Source: Gilliamella sp. WF3-4 (GTDB taxonomy: Bacteria > Pseudomonadota > Gammaproteobacteria > Enterobacterales > Orbaceae). From it: a DNA stretch of 64,000 bases. Positions within the stretch are counted from its first letter, which is position 1. Each line of letters opens with the position of its first letter. The translations under genes were made by a program, and so were the position numbers. The notes under the pieces were generated by a model. The model did not search any database. It saw nothing but the letters and a program-made list of their open reading frames with translations, and was not told where the DNA came from. Where the stretch lies: contig NZ_LZGW01000017.1 in the NCBI RefSeq assembly GCF_001690275.1, positions 124,001 through 188,000 of the forward strand. The letters are read 5' to 3'. This document shows positions 19,751-28,636 of the stretch, piece after piece.

Positions 19751-20893
19751 CTATTCGCCACGCAACACTAACGCAGGCTCTATTTCAAGTGCACGTTTTA
19801 CTGGAATTAAACATGCAATGACTGTTACTATCGTTGAAATAATAATCGTGGTTGGGATTAAATAAAACTCAATAATAACGGAGCGCCCAAACACACTACT
19901 GCTTATGATTTGAGCAAAAATAAGCCCGCAAATAGCACCTATAATTCCTCCTACGACACCTAAAACTAATCCTTCAGCTAAAAACTCTTTGGCAATACTT
20001 ATATTATTTGCGCCTATTGCTTTTTTAAGACCAATTTCTTGACGGCGCTCCATAACCACTGTCATCATGGTGGTAGCAACACAAATCATGGTAAGTATCA
20101 GCACGATAAAAGTAACTAAGTAAAGTAATGAAGATAGTTTACCTAATACCGAAGATTCCGATTTTATTACCCATTTAATTAAATGAGGCTCAAGTGTTGT
20201 CATTTGGTTTTTAATGACTTCAATGTAGTGTTGTAACTCAGATTCTGTTGCAGTAATACTGACTTCAATAACTTCAGCTTGTTCGTTTTCTTCAAGTAGT
20301 TGTTCTAGCGCATGCAAGTCAATAAAGATAAAACCATCTTCTGCCCGTCCTGTTTTAACAATACCCGTAATTTTAAGTTCTTCATCAAAACGGGAATCTT
20401 GTTTTGATTTGCCCAAAATGGGCATAGTGTTGCCAACGGTTAATTTTGCAAAATTAGCAATATCGGTACCAATAAGTATTTCATGTGAATTTTGCGGTAA
20501 TGTTCCTTCAATACGCCAATAGGGGCTGGTTTTAGTAATTTGTTTAAAGTCTGTTCCCACAATCGTATAAGGTTGCTGATTGCTACGAATTAAATCATAA
20601 CGAAATGGCGTGACGCCAAGCAATTTATCTTTTGGTAGAAGGTTTACCGCTTTATTGACATCAGCTATTGCCACAGTTGGTTGATTATTAGTTGGCAATA
20701 ATAGAAGATTGGCGCCATAAGAACGGAATTCTTGTCCCATTTGCCGTGGTATATCATAACAAAGTGTAATCATACCAAGCAGTACAGTCGCACCTATGGC
20801 AACACCAAGTAAAGCAATAGTGATGCGCGAACAACGGCGAATAAGCGAACTCAGCACCATTTTAATGATAAAGCGTTTATTGTTATTGATCAT
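19751..20893 (-). CDS. FtsX-like ABC permease of the iron locus (second permease)
   Basis: Inner-membrane permease of 380 residues: an N-terminal membrane helix, a periplasmic MacB-core domain, and three C-terminal helices with the FtsX motif MERRQEIGLKKAIGA near residue 284. The ending PVKRALEIEPALVLRGE is typical of MacB/FtsX permeases. The gene lies 17 bases after its partner permease and ten bases before its ATPase. Proposed role: a half of an efflux- or cargo-type ABC complex working with P19 and FTR1, by locus association with the Fet systems of Campylobacter and E. coli F11. Confidence 0.87.
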   Translation of the reverse strand: MINNNKRFIIKMVLSSLIRRCSRITIALLGVAIGATVLLGMITLCYDIPRQMGQEFRSYGANLLLLPTNNQPTVAIADVNKAVNLLPKDKLLGVTPFRYDLIRSNQQPYTIVGTDFKQITKTSPYWRIEGTLPQNSHEILIGTDIANFAKLTVGNTMPILGKSKQDSRFDEELKITGIVKTGRAEDGFIFIDLHALEQLLEENEQAEVIEVSITATESELQHYIEVIKNQMTTLEPHLIKWVIKSESSVLGKLSSLLYLVTFIVLILTMICVATTMMTVVMERRQEIGLKKAIGANNISIAKEFLAEGLVLGVVGGIIGAICGLIFAQIISSSVFGRSVIIEFYLIPTTIIISTIVTVIACLIPVKRALEIEPALVLRGE

Positions 20894-20910
20894 AATACTT
20901 ACCTTTCATC

Positions 20911-22197
20911 TTATCGGCCATGTAACACATCGGTTGGGCGTAAAAACATCATAATACGTAATGCGGGTAAGCTACCTAAAAAAGTGATTAGGCAAACCAT
21001 AATTATAACTAACGGAACAATGATCATTTTAGGTTCAACAAATGAACCAAATACGGTATAACCTATAATTTGCGCAAAACCAAGGCCAATAAAATAACCC
21101 AAAATGCCGCCGAGTAAGGCAATAATCAAAATTTCAGTGAGTATTAACATAGCAACAGCCGTATTGGTTGCGCCAAGCGCTTTTAATAAACCAATTTCGG
21201 TACTTCGCTCTATTACATTGGCTGTTACCAAATTCGAAATAGCTAGAGCAGAACAAACTAGTGATAAGATAGTGAGGAATAACATTAATAATTGCGTTTT
21301 TTGTAAAATAGAGCCTTCAGACTCGGCAACCTGCATAATGGCCTTTACACGCACATTGGGCATTAACTCTTCCAATTGATAAGCAATTGAGCTGATATAA
21401 GCGGTGCAATACCATGTATCCCACTCTGTTCTGGATAAGCTATTTGGATCTTGTGCTGCTTTTCTGGCAAGTTCGTTTTCAGGTGTGGTTAATGCGCTGA
21501 CTTCAACTCGTTCAACCAATCCTTTTTTATTAGCAAGATCTTGTGCCACAGGTAACGAAACAAAAAGCTGCGTATCTTCAATTCCACCACTATGAAAAAT
21601 ATTATTAATTTTCAATGTGATCTTTTTATTTGTTTGAGGTGAGACGATATCGATTGAGTCTCCTAGCTCTAAATTCCACTGTTTAGCAATAGATTCCCCT
21701 ACCATAACGGCTTGTATATTATCATCTGTTATAGTGTTACCTTCAATTGCCCACCATGACTTCATGGCTAATATACCTGTATCAACTTGATCACCTGTCG
21801 GTATATTAAGGTGTTTATTAAACCAAGTTCCAACTACTGTAACAGGTTTATCGTTAAAAATAGCTTGAGTTGTTAAAAAAGGCGCAAAATCAACAATATT
21901 GTAAGCCCAAAAAATCATTTTAATTTTCACAAGATCTTCTTGCTTAATATATTGTAATGTCTGTTGCCTACCATTATTGTCGAGTTGATACATTTCATTA
22001 ATAATGGCATTACCACGAGGAACAATGTTTAAATTAGCACCATAAGCTTTTAATTCTTGATTAACTTTATCGCCAACATCAAACATTACATTTAACATAG
22101 CAGTAGCAAGCGAAACACCTAAAGCGATAGTTAAAGCAATAAGCAAGACTTTCTTTTTTTGGCGAACTAACACGCTTATTAACATTCTGCTAAACAT
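20911..22197 (-). CDS. FtsX-like ABC permease of the iron locus (first permease)
   Basis: Permease of 428 residues. The N-terminal membrane segment begins VRQKKKVLLIALTIALGVSL. A periplasmic domain follows (about 40-290), then three helices with the FtsX motif VIERSTEIGLLKALGA. It ends PALRIMMFLRPTDVLHGR. It lies 24 bases after the DUF2318 protein gene and directly before the next permease, so it is the first ABC gene of the cluster. The two adjacent permeases are related but not near-identical, which suggests a heterodimer. Confidence 0.87.
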   Translation of the reverse strand: MFSRMLISVLVRQKKKVLLIALTIALGVSLATAMLNVMFDVGDKVNQELKAYGANLNIVPRGNAIINEMYQLDNNGRQQTLQYIKQEDLVKIKMIFWAYNIVDFAPFLTTQAIFNDKPVTVVGTWFNKHLNIPTGDQVDTGILAMKSWWAIEGNTITDDNIQAVMVGESIAKQWNLELGDSIDIVSPQTNKKITLKINNIFHSGGIEDTQLFVSLPVAQDLANKKGLVERVEVSALTTPENELARKAAQDPNSLSRTEWDTWYCTAYISSIAYQLEELMPNVRVKAIMQVAESEGSILQKTQLLMLFLTILSLVCSALAISNLVTANVIERSTEIGLLKALGATNTAVAMLILTEILIIALLGGILGYFIGLGFAQIIGYTVFGSFVEPKMIIVPLVIIMVCLITFLGSLPALRIMMFLRPTDVLHGR

Positions 22198-22221
22198 TAT
22201 CCAATTCCTTTTAATACGTTT

Positions 22222-23472
22222 TTATTTAAAACGACTTTTTTCTGCTTCAAGATTAGCAGGACGGATCACCATGTTACCATCAATAATTTCATATTTAAGT
22301 GGTACAGGATTACAACCACCAGGAAATCCAATTGTGGCAATATTCATCACTACATCACATAAAATACAAACCACTTGATCACCCCGTTGGTAATAACCAC
22401 TTGCTCCACAAATATCACAAGCATCAAATCCAACACCATAAGCATTATCGCTTTTTTTTATGATAATAAAGCGAACTAAGGTACCATCGGTTGCTTGGTA
22501 GCCATAACGATGTAAATTACCATCATTGACTTTATCAAGAGAAATAACAATTAATCCATCACTATTAGGCGATATTGGTTCTGCTGGTGTAAGTTCTACT
22601 CCTTTTTCAAAAATATAACGAGCACGCGTTACGGTATAAGCGGTTATCGCCGAACCTGCCATAATCAATAGCGCATTTCTTCTATCGTTGCACAATTGCG
22701 CTTTAAGTTTGCGAATTTGAGCAGGGTTGCTGCCTACTAATGAGGTGGTTTTTGACTTTATGAACAAGATTAAAGCTAAACCAAGCACAATTGCCATAAA
22801 AATAAAAGTGAAGCAATTAACATGGCTAAGGATAAAAATGACTAATTCCATCATCCATGGTTGTGATGAAATAAAGCGCCTAACAATTAGAATTTGTAGA
22901 ATATTAATACTGTTTTGGATAGTGAAAATAATGATAGACAGTGAAGTAATGACAAAAACAAATTTAGCAGATAAGCGATCGCAGACGCGGTAAATAAATA
23001 ATCCTGTTAGCAAAACAACAAGCAAAGAAAAACTATAACCAACCCATTTAAACAAGTAATCATTATTAAATATAGAATCCATCCCGACTGAAAATTCGAA
23101 TGGATAGAGTATTAAATTGGGTAAGAACTGGGCACTTATCGAGCCGATACCAAGCGTAAATAGGAGTGAAAATAAGATTATGCCAACGCAGTTATCAATA
23201 GTTTTTTGTAAGTAAATGCTAGCCATTAGTGGTATAGCAATTATAACCCAAAGCGTAATTACTCCAAGATCATAAAACTCACGAACCGCGAAGCCAGTAT
23301 TACGTTTTAAAATGGCATAAATCAATGATGCTATCAATCCCAATATAAAACCGAACAAAATATTCTTTTTACCATAAGGAAAGGTTGATTTTACAATCGC
23401 TGCACTTAATAGTGCCATCATCATTACAGGAACGAAAGTATTATCGGTAATATTAATAAGATATTGAAGCAT
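22222..23472 (-). CDS. DUF2318 (Fe-S-containing) membrane protein
   Basis: Protein of 416 residues with about ten predicted membrane helices and a C-terminal DUF2318 domain. That domain carries CDIC (352-355), CILC (369-372) and a further Cys in GGCNPVP (387), a likely metal or iron-sulfur site facing the periplasm. DUF2318 proteins are regular members of P19/FTR1 clusters. A role in electron transfer to or from the iron carrier is often supposed but not proven. A strong hairpin (23503-23520) separates it from P19. Confidence 0.85.
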   Translation of the reverse strand: MLQYLINITDNTFVPVMMMALLSAAIVKSTFPYGKKNILFGFILGLIASLIYAILKRNTGFAVREFYDLGVITLWVIIAIPLMASIYLQKTIDNCVGIILFSLLFTLGIGSISAQFLPNLILYPFEFSVGMDSIFNNDYLFKWVGYSFSLLVVLLTGLFIYRVCDRLSAKFVFVITSLSIIIFTIQNSINILQILIVRRFISSQPWMMELVIFILSHVNCFTFIFMAIVLGLALILFIKSKTTSLVGSNPAQIRKLKAQLCNDRRNALLIMAGSAITAYTVTRARYIFEKGVELTPAEPISPNSDGLIVISLDKVNDGNLHRYGYQATDGTLVRFIIIKKSDNAYGVGFDACDICGASGYYQRGDQVVCILCDVVMNIATIGFPGGCNPVPLKYEIIDGNMVIRPANLEAEKSRFK

Positions 23473-23502
23473 ATTTATTGCCTAGCTATTCCAAATGTTA
23501 TT

Positions 23503-23520
23503 GGTGAGCACAAGCTCACC
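23503..23520 (-). other. Hairpin between the P19 and DUF2318 genes
   Basis: Perfect repeat GGTGAGC / GCTCACC with a four-base loop, extended by partly paired flanks (TTA/TAA). No U-tract follows, so it is more likely an mRNA stabiliser or processing signal. It could keep the upstream part (nitroreductase, FTR1, P19) more abundant than the ABC part. Confidence 0.55.
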
Positions 23521-23571
23521 ATAACTGATGATCAATTATTAAATATAATTATACTTAGTTTTTTCTAATAA

Positions 23572-24135
23572 TTACCATGCACGCGGGATATAATCAAAGT
23601 CCCAAGAAACTTCGATTGGCTTTTTCCAAAAACGCCCCTCGACACCTGTTTCTTTATCTACGTGTAACAAATAACCTTGCTTTTCTGGATTTTCAATAAT
23701 AAATGTAACTTTATATTTACCAGCACCGTCAAGCTTAATATTATTACCATAATGAGGACCATCCGATGCATTCATTGGCATAAAGTTACCTTCGATAGCT
23801 TTATCACTGCCTTGTTTTTGAATTTTATATTTAACGGTTAAATAAGGTACAAAATCACCGACACCATAACCTAAATTATTACCTTCAGCAGCTGAGATAT
23901 CCGCTTCAATATGCATATCTGATTTTGATGCAGGAAGCCCCCCCATACTAGCTGGCTCCATATCCACTGGTTGAAAATAAACAGCACCAATGTGTAATGG
24001 GCCAACAGTGACTTCATCACCAATTGGAAACTCCTCAAATCCTTTTTGTTCACCTGGTGTTGGCGCCGCTGCGTGAACAAATGAAGATAAAGCAAGCATT
24101 GAGGCAATACTCGCTGATAAAACTAATTTTTTCAT
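23572..24135 (-). CDS. Periplasmic iron/copper-binding P19 protein (FetP-type)
   Basis: P19 family, 187 residues. The start is the ATG at 24135, with AAGGAG upstream. The frame also extends to a GTG at 24150, which I reject because it contains the ribosome binding site. A signal peptide covers residues 1-22 (ending SFVHA). The metal-site elements GPLHIGAVYF, PVDMEPASMGG, SDMHIEADI and GPHYGNN supply the His and Met residues known to bind Cu and Fe in Campylobacter P19 and E. coli FetP. It is known to work with an FTR1 permease. It lies directly downstream of FTR1. Confidence 0.93.
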   Translation of the reverse strand: MKKLVLSASIASMLALSSFVHAAAPTPGEQKGFEEFPIGDEVTVGPLHIGAVYFQPVDMEPASMGGLPASKSDMHIEADISAAEGNNLGYGVGDFVPYLTVKYKIQKQGSDKAIEGNFMPMNASDGPHYGNNIKLDGAGKYKVTFIIENPEKQGYLLHVDKETGVEGRFWKKPIEVSWDFDYIPRAW

Positions 24136-24242
24136 TGAAAACTCCTTCACGTTGTTTTTGACTACTTTTTATTTTCATAATATTTATGCAATATTCTAAC
24201 CATACATTCCAAATGGTTTGAATTAAATAATATTAGTCATGC

Positions 24243-25445
24243 TTACCATTTTTTATTTTTATGGTTGCATTGAAATTTGTAATACATAACTGACACTAAC
24301 ACAATAAATACCATAACAACTTGTGGTAATAAAGTTTCGATTGTTGGGTAAATACCTAATACTTCAATAGAGTGCACAAAATCAACAGGCGTAACAGTAA
24401 TAATATCTGCTTCTTGGAGTTCTTTTACTCCACCTCCAGCAAAAGCTATCGCCATGATATACATCAAAATACTCGTGCCTATAAAGAAAGGTCTGATTGG
24501 TAACTTCATAGTACCAAAACGAATAACAACAAAAATAATTGCAAGAACAATCGTTCCTATCACAAGTCCATACCAAACCATATGTATGTGTTCTTTAGCT
24601 TCAGTAATCATGGCTTGATAAAATAAGATTGTTTCTGCTCCTTCCCGAAAAACAGCTAGAAAAGCAGCGAAACCTAAAGCTAAACAACTACCAGATGAAA
24701 CAGCAGTTTGTACTTTTCCTTCAACATAACTCTTCCAAACCTCAGCTTCTGCCTTTGAAAACATCCAATTACTAATAAAAAATAACACTATCGTTGCCAA
24801 AAGCATAGCGACGCCTTCAATAATTTCTTGATTTGCACCACTGATATCAAACACAGTATAAAGGGCAATAGCAGCTAAAATACTGGCAAAAACTGCAACA
24901 ACTGCGCTCATATATACCACCTTGAGCATAGCAATATTACCAGAACGCACTAAATAAGCTGATATTGCTGCAATCACTAAAATAGCTTCAAGACCTTCTC
25001 GAAAGATGATAATAAACGATGCGAATAAAACACGCCAGCCACTCTCTTTTTTACCATCCAATTCGTTAGCATCTTGATGCAACATTTTTAAAATAGTGTC
25101 AATTTCTGCTCGAACAACTTTATTGGGAGCACCATTTGTCATTAATCGTTTAATTTTAGCAAATTGGTATTCAGTATCAGTGCCTCGTTTGCCCGAAATA
25201 TAAGACATAACAGCACGCTCAACACCATGTTTTTCATAAAAGCCAAAATAAGCTTCATTAACGCGGGCTTTTGCACGTTCAGCATCTGTCATGAAATAGA
25301 TATCATAAGCATCATTTAAAATTTCATCCATTTCATCAACAATGGCATTCCAACTTTCATACTTTTTTGCTTGTGCATAAGAGGTTGGCGCAAAAGCAAT
25401 TAAGCTTGCAATAAATAATAAAACCAGTGTTAAATATTTTTTCAT
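24243..25445 (-). CDS. FTR1-family iron permease (FetM-type)
   Basis: High-affinity iron permease, 400 residues. A signal peptide (to about residue 25, TSYAQA) and a periplasmic helical domain of about 110 residues precede seven membrane helices. The two essential REXXE motifs are REGLE at 149-153 and REGAE at 267-271. This architecture is that of E. coli FetM and the Campylobacter P19-linked permease rather than of EfeU. The next gene downstream encodes P19. It presumably moves iron delivered by P19 across the inner membrane. Confidence 0.93.
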   Translation of the reverse strand: MKKYLTLVLLFIASLIAFAPTSYAQAKKYESWNAIVDEMDEILNDAYDIYFMTDAERAKARVNEAYFGFYEKHGVERAVMSYISGKRGTDTEYQFAKIKRLMTNGAPNKVVRAEIDTILKMLHQDANELDGKKESGWRVLFASFIIIFREGLEAILVIAAISAYLVRSGNIAMLKVVYMSAVVAVFASILAAIALYTVFDISGANQEIIEGVAMLLATIVLFFISNWMFSKAEAEVWKSYVEGKVQTAVSSGSCLALGFAAFLAVFREGAETILFYQAMITEAKEHIHMVWYGLVIGTIVLAIIFVVIRFGTMKLPIRPFFIGTSILMYIMAIAFAGGGVKELQEADIITVTPVDFVHSIEVLGIYPTIETLLPQVVMVFIVLVSVMYYKFQCNHKNKKW

Positions 25446-25462
25446 AATTATTTAATTGCCTT

Positions 25463-26101
25463 TTATTTTCCTAATATCAGCATACCAAGAGGCTTGCGAT
25501 CTTCAGGCAATTCTAGTGCTTGAATTATGGCATCTGACTTGATGGAATGAATATAACGAGCATTTAATTTCAATGCTGCCGCAGCTAAATAAGCATTCTG
25601 ACTCATTGCGCCAACAGCAGTATAATTAAAGTGAGCACTTTCTTCGGGATTTATATCAGCCAATACATTAGCATCTGACACAAAAATTAATGAATAGGCG
25701 GCTCGCTTAGTAAAATTTTGCAAACCAATGTCGGCGCGAATATCTTTATTATTAATTTCTCTTAAATAATGACCTTCCCACTCATATAAAAAAGTGCCTT
25801 TTTCACCAGCAATATAAATTCGTACATAAGGAGGCTTACCTTTAACCATTGGTACTGTCCATCCTGTTTTACCTCGGTTCAACCCACTTGCTGCCCAAAG
25901 CACTTGTGAAAGTTCCTCATCAGAAATCTTACCAGTAGGAAACCCGCCACCAGATGTTGAAGCACGTTTTTTTAAGCTTTCAAATAAGCTCATTCCATCT
26001 TTTATTTGTGGCTTAGGTAATGAAATATCGGCATAACATAACGCGAAAGGAATCAACGATGATAATAGAATTAAAGCTAATTTTCGTACATAACACGACA
26101 T
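25463..26101 (-). CDS. Exported nitroreductase-like protein heading the iron locus
   Basis: It has 212 residues and a clear signal peptide (about 1-24, ending ALCYA). The mature part resembles flavin-dependent nitroreductases of the SagB/ThcOx side: LSQVLWAASGLNRGKTGWTVP near residue 66, then SAHFNYTAVGAMSQNAYLAA and ending PLGMLILGK. Members of this fold bind FMN and reduce small molecules. An exported one at the head of an iron-uptake operon suggests a ferric or flavin-linked reductase, but this is inference. It is the first gene after the candidate Fur box and lies 17 bases before FTR1. Confidence 0.8.
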   Translation of the reverse strand: MSCYVRKLALILLSSLIPFALCYADISLPKPQIKDGMSLFESLKKRASTSGGGFPTGKISDEELSQVLWAASGLNRGKTGWTVPMVKGKPPYVRIYIAGEKGTFLYEWEGHYLREINNKDIRADIGLQNFTKRAAYSLIFVSDANVLADINPEESAHFNYTAVGAMSQNAYLAAAALKLNARYIHSIKSDAIIQALELPEDRKPLGMLILGK

Positions 26102-26165
26102 AGTAATACCTAATTATTTGACATTATTGGCGATATCTTATTGCTAACGGTTTCAATTATCAACA

Positions 26166-26184
26166 TCAAATGCTAATAATTATC
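26166..26184 (-). promoter_or_regulatory. Candidate Fur box of the P19/FTR1 locus
   Basis: The minus strand reads GATAATTATTAGCATTTGA, which matches the 19-base Fur consensus GATAATGATAATCATTATC at roughly 13-14 positions, with the first six perfect. It lies 65 bases upstream of the nitroreductase start, in the gap shared with the divergent sulfatase-fold gene. Iron repression of the cluster would fit its content. Confidence 0.55.
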
Positions 26185-26346
26185 ATTTGATATATGAAAA
26201 GTCTGCTTTTGCCATTAGCACTTTTCAAGTTAGGCTATGAAGATAATGTGATAAATTAAACAGCATTAACCGATATTTTTATTTTTTTATGTATTGAGTA
26301 TATACTTTAGCAAAATTGATTTTTGAGAAATTGAGTAACAAATCTT

Positions 26347-27789
26347 ATGCCATTATCGACATTCATTGTTTTACCTCTTTTTATTATCACAATTGTTTTT
26401 GCCTCGCTCTTTAAAAAGAAAAAATGGCAATTTTTAATCGTAACTTTATTAACGATTTTTATTGTAATGGAGCTAACTTCTATCTACTTTAGTGGTGGAT
26501 TTATTGATTATCAGTTTTATGTGAATTTAAATATAAATGATATTATAGAAGGGCTATTTATTTTTAAATTGCAAGCAGTTTTGGTCATTGTAGTCTTTTT
26601 TTCTTTCATTTTTTTACTATTAAAACTCGCTAATTGGTGTAAAGGGAAATGCCGATTATTGCCTCGTGCGTTACTCGCTGTTATCGCTATATTTTCAATT
26701 AGTTACCACAATGGACCATTAAGCCGGTTATATGAAATATATCAGGTTACTAGTGCTCCGCGCGAACCATTTGAGCAAGCATTGCAATCACTCAACATGA
26801 CTAATTACACCAATAAAAACCAGCTTGTTAGTCAACAAGGTAAAAATATTATTGTGTTATCATTAGAATCGTTTGAACAAGGTTTTCTCGACTTTGAAGA
26901 TATTACACCTAATTTACGGCATCTTCGCCAAGATTATACTTTTTTTACCAATATGCCAATGAGCCCTGGAAGCACTTGGACGACTGCTTCCATGTATACT
27001 TATATGACAGGCATGCCATTTTTAATTGGCGGTTACACAACATCCCCATTAATGCGTGCAAACCAAACAAACTTAGTTAGTTTGGGTGATGTGCTAAAAC
27101 AAGCTGGATATCAAATCCGTTATGTGATGCCTAGCCCTGATTTTGCTGGTATTGGGCATACTGCTGAGCTTTTGGGTATGCAAGTCATTTCGGAAAAAAA
27201 TTACGTTGGGCAATACCCAGCAGCACCATTTGGATTATATGACAAAGATATTTTTGATGTTGCGCAAAAACAGATTACACAAATGCGTCAAAATAACCAA
27301 CCATTTGCCTTATTTGTATCAACCGTTTCAACTCATGCTCCAAATGGTTTTGATGACGAAAGAATGAAATCAATTATTTCACCCAAACCAGATAATATGT
27401 CTTTTGTTGCTGCTTCATTAGATCATAATTTAGGGTTATTTATTCAACAATTAAAAGATGAAGGGGTATTAGAAAATACTGTATTTTATATTTTCCCAGA
27501 TCATTTAATGATGGGATCTGGCACGCCAACCATTAATCGCCTTTCACAAAAAGAGCGCAAGCTTTATCTATTAACTAACGCAAGTATACAAGATCTACAA
27601 AAAACACCCGATCAAACCATTTACCAAATTGATTTGCCTCGTTTAATTTTAAATGGGGCACAAGTTGCAAGTAATGGCAAATTTCTAACTGACTATTTAT
27701 CTGCCCCTAATTTTGATAAAAAACAGTTTATTGAAAAAAATAAAGCCAATATCGCAACGATCAATAATTCAGCACAGGTATTTAAATAG
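26347..27789 (+). CDS. Membrane sulfatase-fold transferase (LTA synthase / OpgB-like)
   Basis: It has 480 residues: four or five N-terminal membrane helices (to about residue 125) followed by a periplasmic alkaline-phosphatase-fold domain. Seen: NIIVLSLESFEQGF (metal-binding Glu), the nucleophile region SPGSTWTTASMYTYMTG (a Thr expected to carry the phospho-intermediate), FALFVSTVSTHAPNG, and YIFPDHLMMGSG (Asp-His metal ligands). LTA-synthase-type proteins of Gram-negatives move phosphoglycerol or phosphoethanolamine onto glycans. The exact acceptor here is unknown. It is divergent from the iron locus. Confidence 0.78.
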   Translation: MPLSTFIVLPLFIITIVFASLFKKKKWQFLIVTLLTIFIVMELTSIYFSGGFIDYQFYVNLNINDIIEGLFIFKLQAVLVIVVFFSFIFLLLKLANWCKGKCRLLPRALLAVIAIFSISYHNGPLSRLYEIYQVTSAPREPFEQALQSLNMTNYTNKNQLVSQQGKNIIVLSLESFEQGFLDFEDITPNLRHLRQDYTFFTNMPMSPGSTWTTASMYTYMTGMPFLIGGYTTSPLMRANQTNLVSLGDVLKQAGYQIRYVMPSPDFAGIGHTAELLGMQVISEKNYVGQYPAAPFGLYDKDIFDVAQKQITQMRQNNQPFALFVSTVSTHAPNGFDDERMKSIISPKPDNMSFVAASLDHNLGLFIQQLKDEGVLENTVFYIFPDHLMMGSGTPTINRLSQKERKLYLLTNASIQDLQKTPDQTIYQIDLPRLILNGAQVASNGKFLTDYLSAPNFDKKQFIEKNKANIATINNSAQVFK

Positions 27790-27798
27790 GTGCCGAAA

Positions 27799-28416
27799 AT
27801 GGGGGGTGATACATTGCTTTTAGTTGGCTCGACCAGTTTTTTAGGGATGATTTCGCCTGGGTCTGATTTCTTTTTAGTGTTAAAAACAGCTTAAATTATC
27901 GCCGAAAAACAGCGTTATTTACTTGTTTAGATGTGATCACGGCTATTTTGATTCATATTAGCTATTGCGTTGCCGGTCTTGCGGTGCTGATTGGCACCAT
28001 TCCATTGCTCTATAACACGCTACGCTATACTGGTGCCACTTACCTTATATGGCTTGGCTTTAAAGCATTATTTGCCCATAATGCGACCACTTGCTTAGTT
28101 GGCAAACAACCAACCAACTAAGCAGCTAATTTCAGCAAAATTGGCTTTTATGCAAGGTTTTTTATGTAATCTACTTAACCCTAAAGCAACGTTATTTTTT
28201 CTGGCAATTTTTACGCAAATGCTTGATGCTGAATCATCAATGATTGATAAACTTATCATTGCATTTATCATTTGGATTGAAGCCTTTTTTTGGTGGCCTT
28301 TTGTGGTGTTTGTTTTTCAAAATCAAACAATACAATGGCGTTATTTTAAAATTCAATCTATTTTCGATAAATTATTCGGTAACATTTTAATTACATTAGG
28401 CGTAATAGTTGCTTAA
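27799..28416 (+). pseudogene. LysE/RhtB-type amino-acid exporter broken by two frameshifts
   Basis: A LysE family exporter is about 205 residues, and the span here is 618 bases. Frame 1 gives MGGDTLLLVGSTSFLGM, then ISPGSDFFLVLKTA and a stop. The next part, NYRRKTALFTCLDVI through YCVAGLAVLIG and YLIWLGFKALF, is in a second frame. The last part, KLAFMQGFLCNLLNPKATLF to the stop at 28416, is in a third. The family's ISPGPDF and NPKA motifs are both present, so it was a working gene once. A CTTAAAGT / ACTTTAAG hairpin at its end (28411-28435) may be its terminator. Confidence 0.85.
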
Positions 28417-28636
28417 AGTTGCTTTCGGACTTTAAGTTACTCTAATGTTATGAACTCATATTTACTTTCAACCACCTGTTTACCTGAAAGGTTTTGACAA
28501 AAAGACTTTCTTTTTTGAATATTCGCTCGTTAATTGTTAAACTGATAACAATTATAACTTTTATAATCGATTGCTTTTATTTACCGATTATACATTCACC
28601 GGACACTGATTTTTTTATTCGACAGGCTAATTGAAA

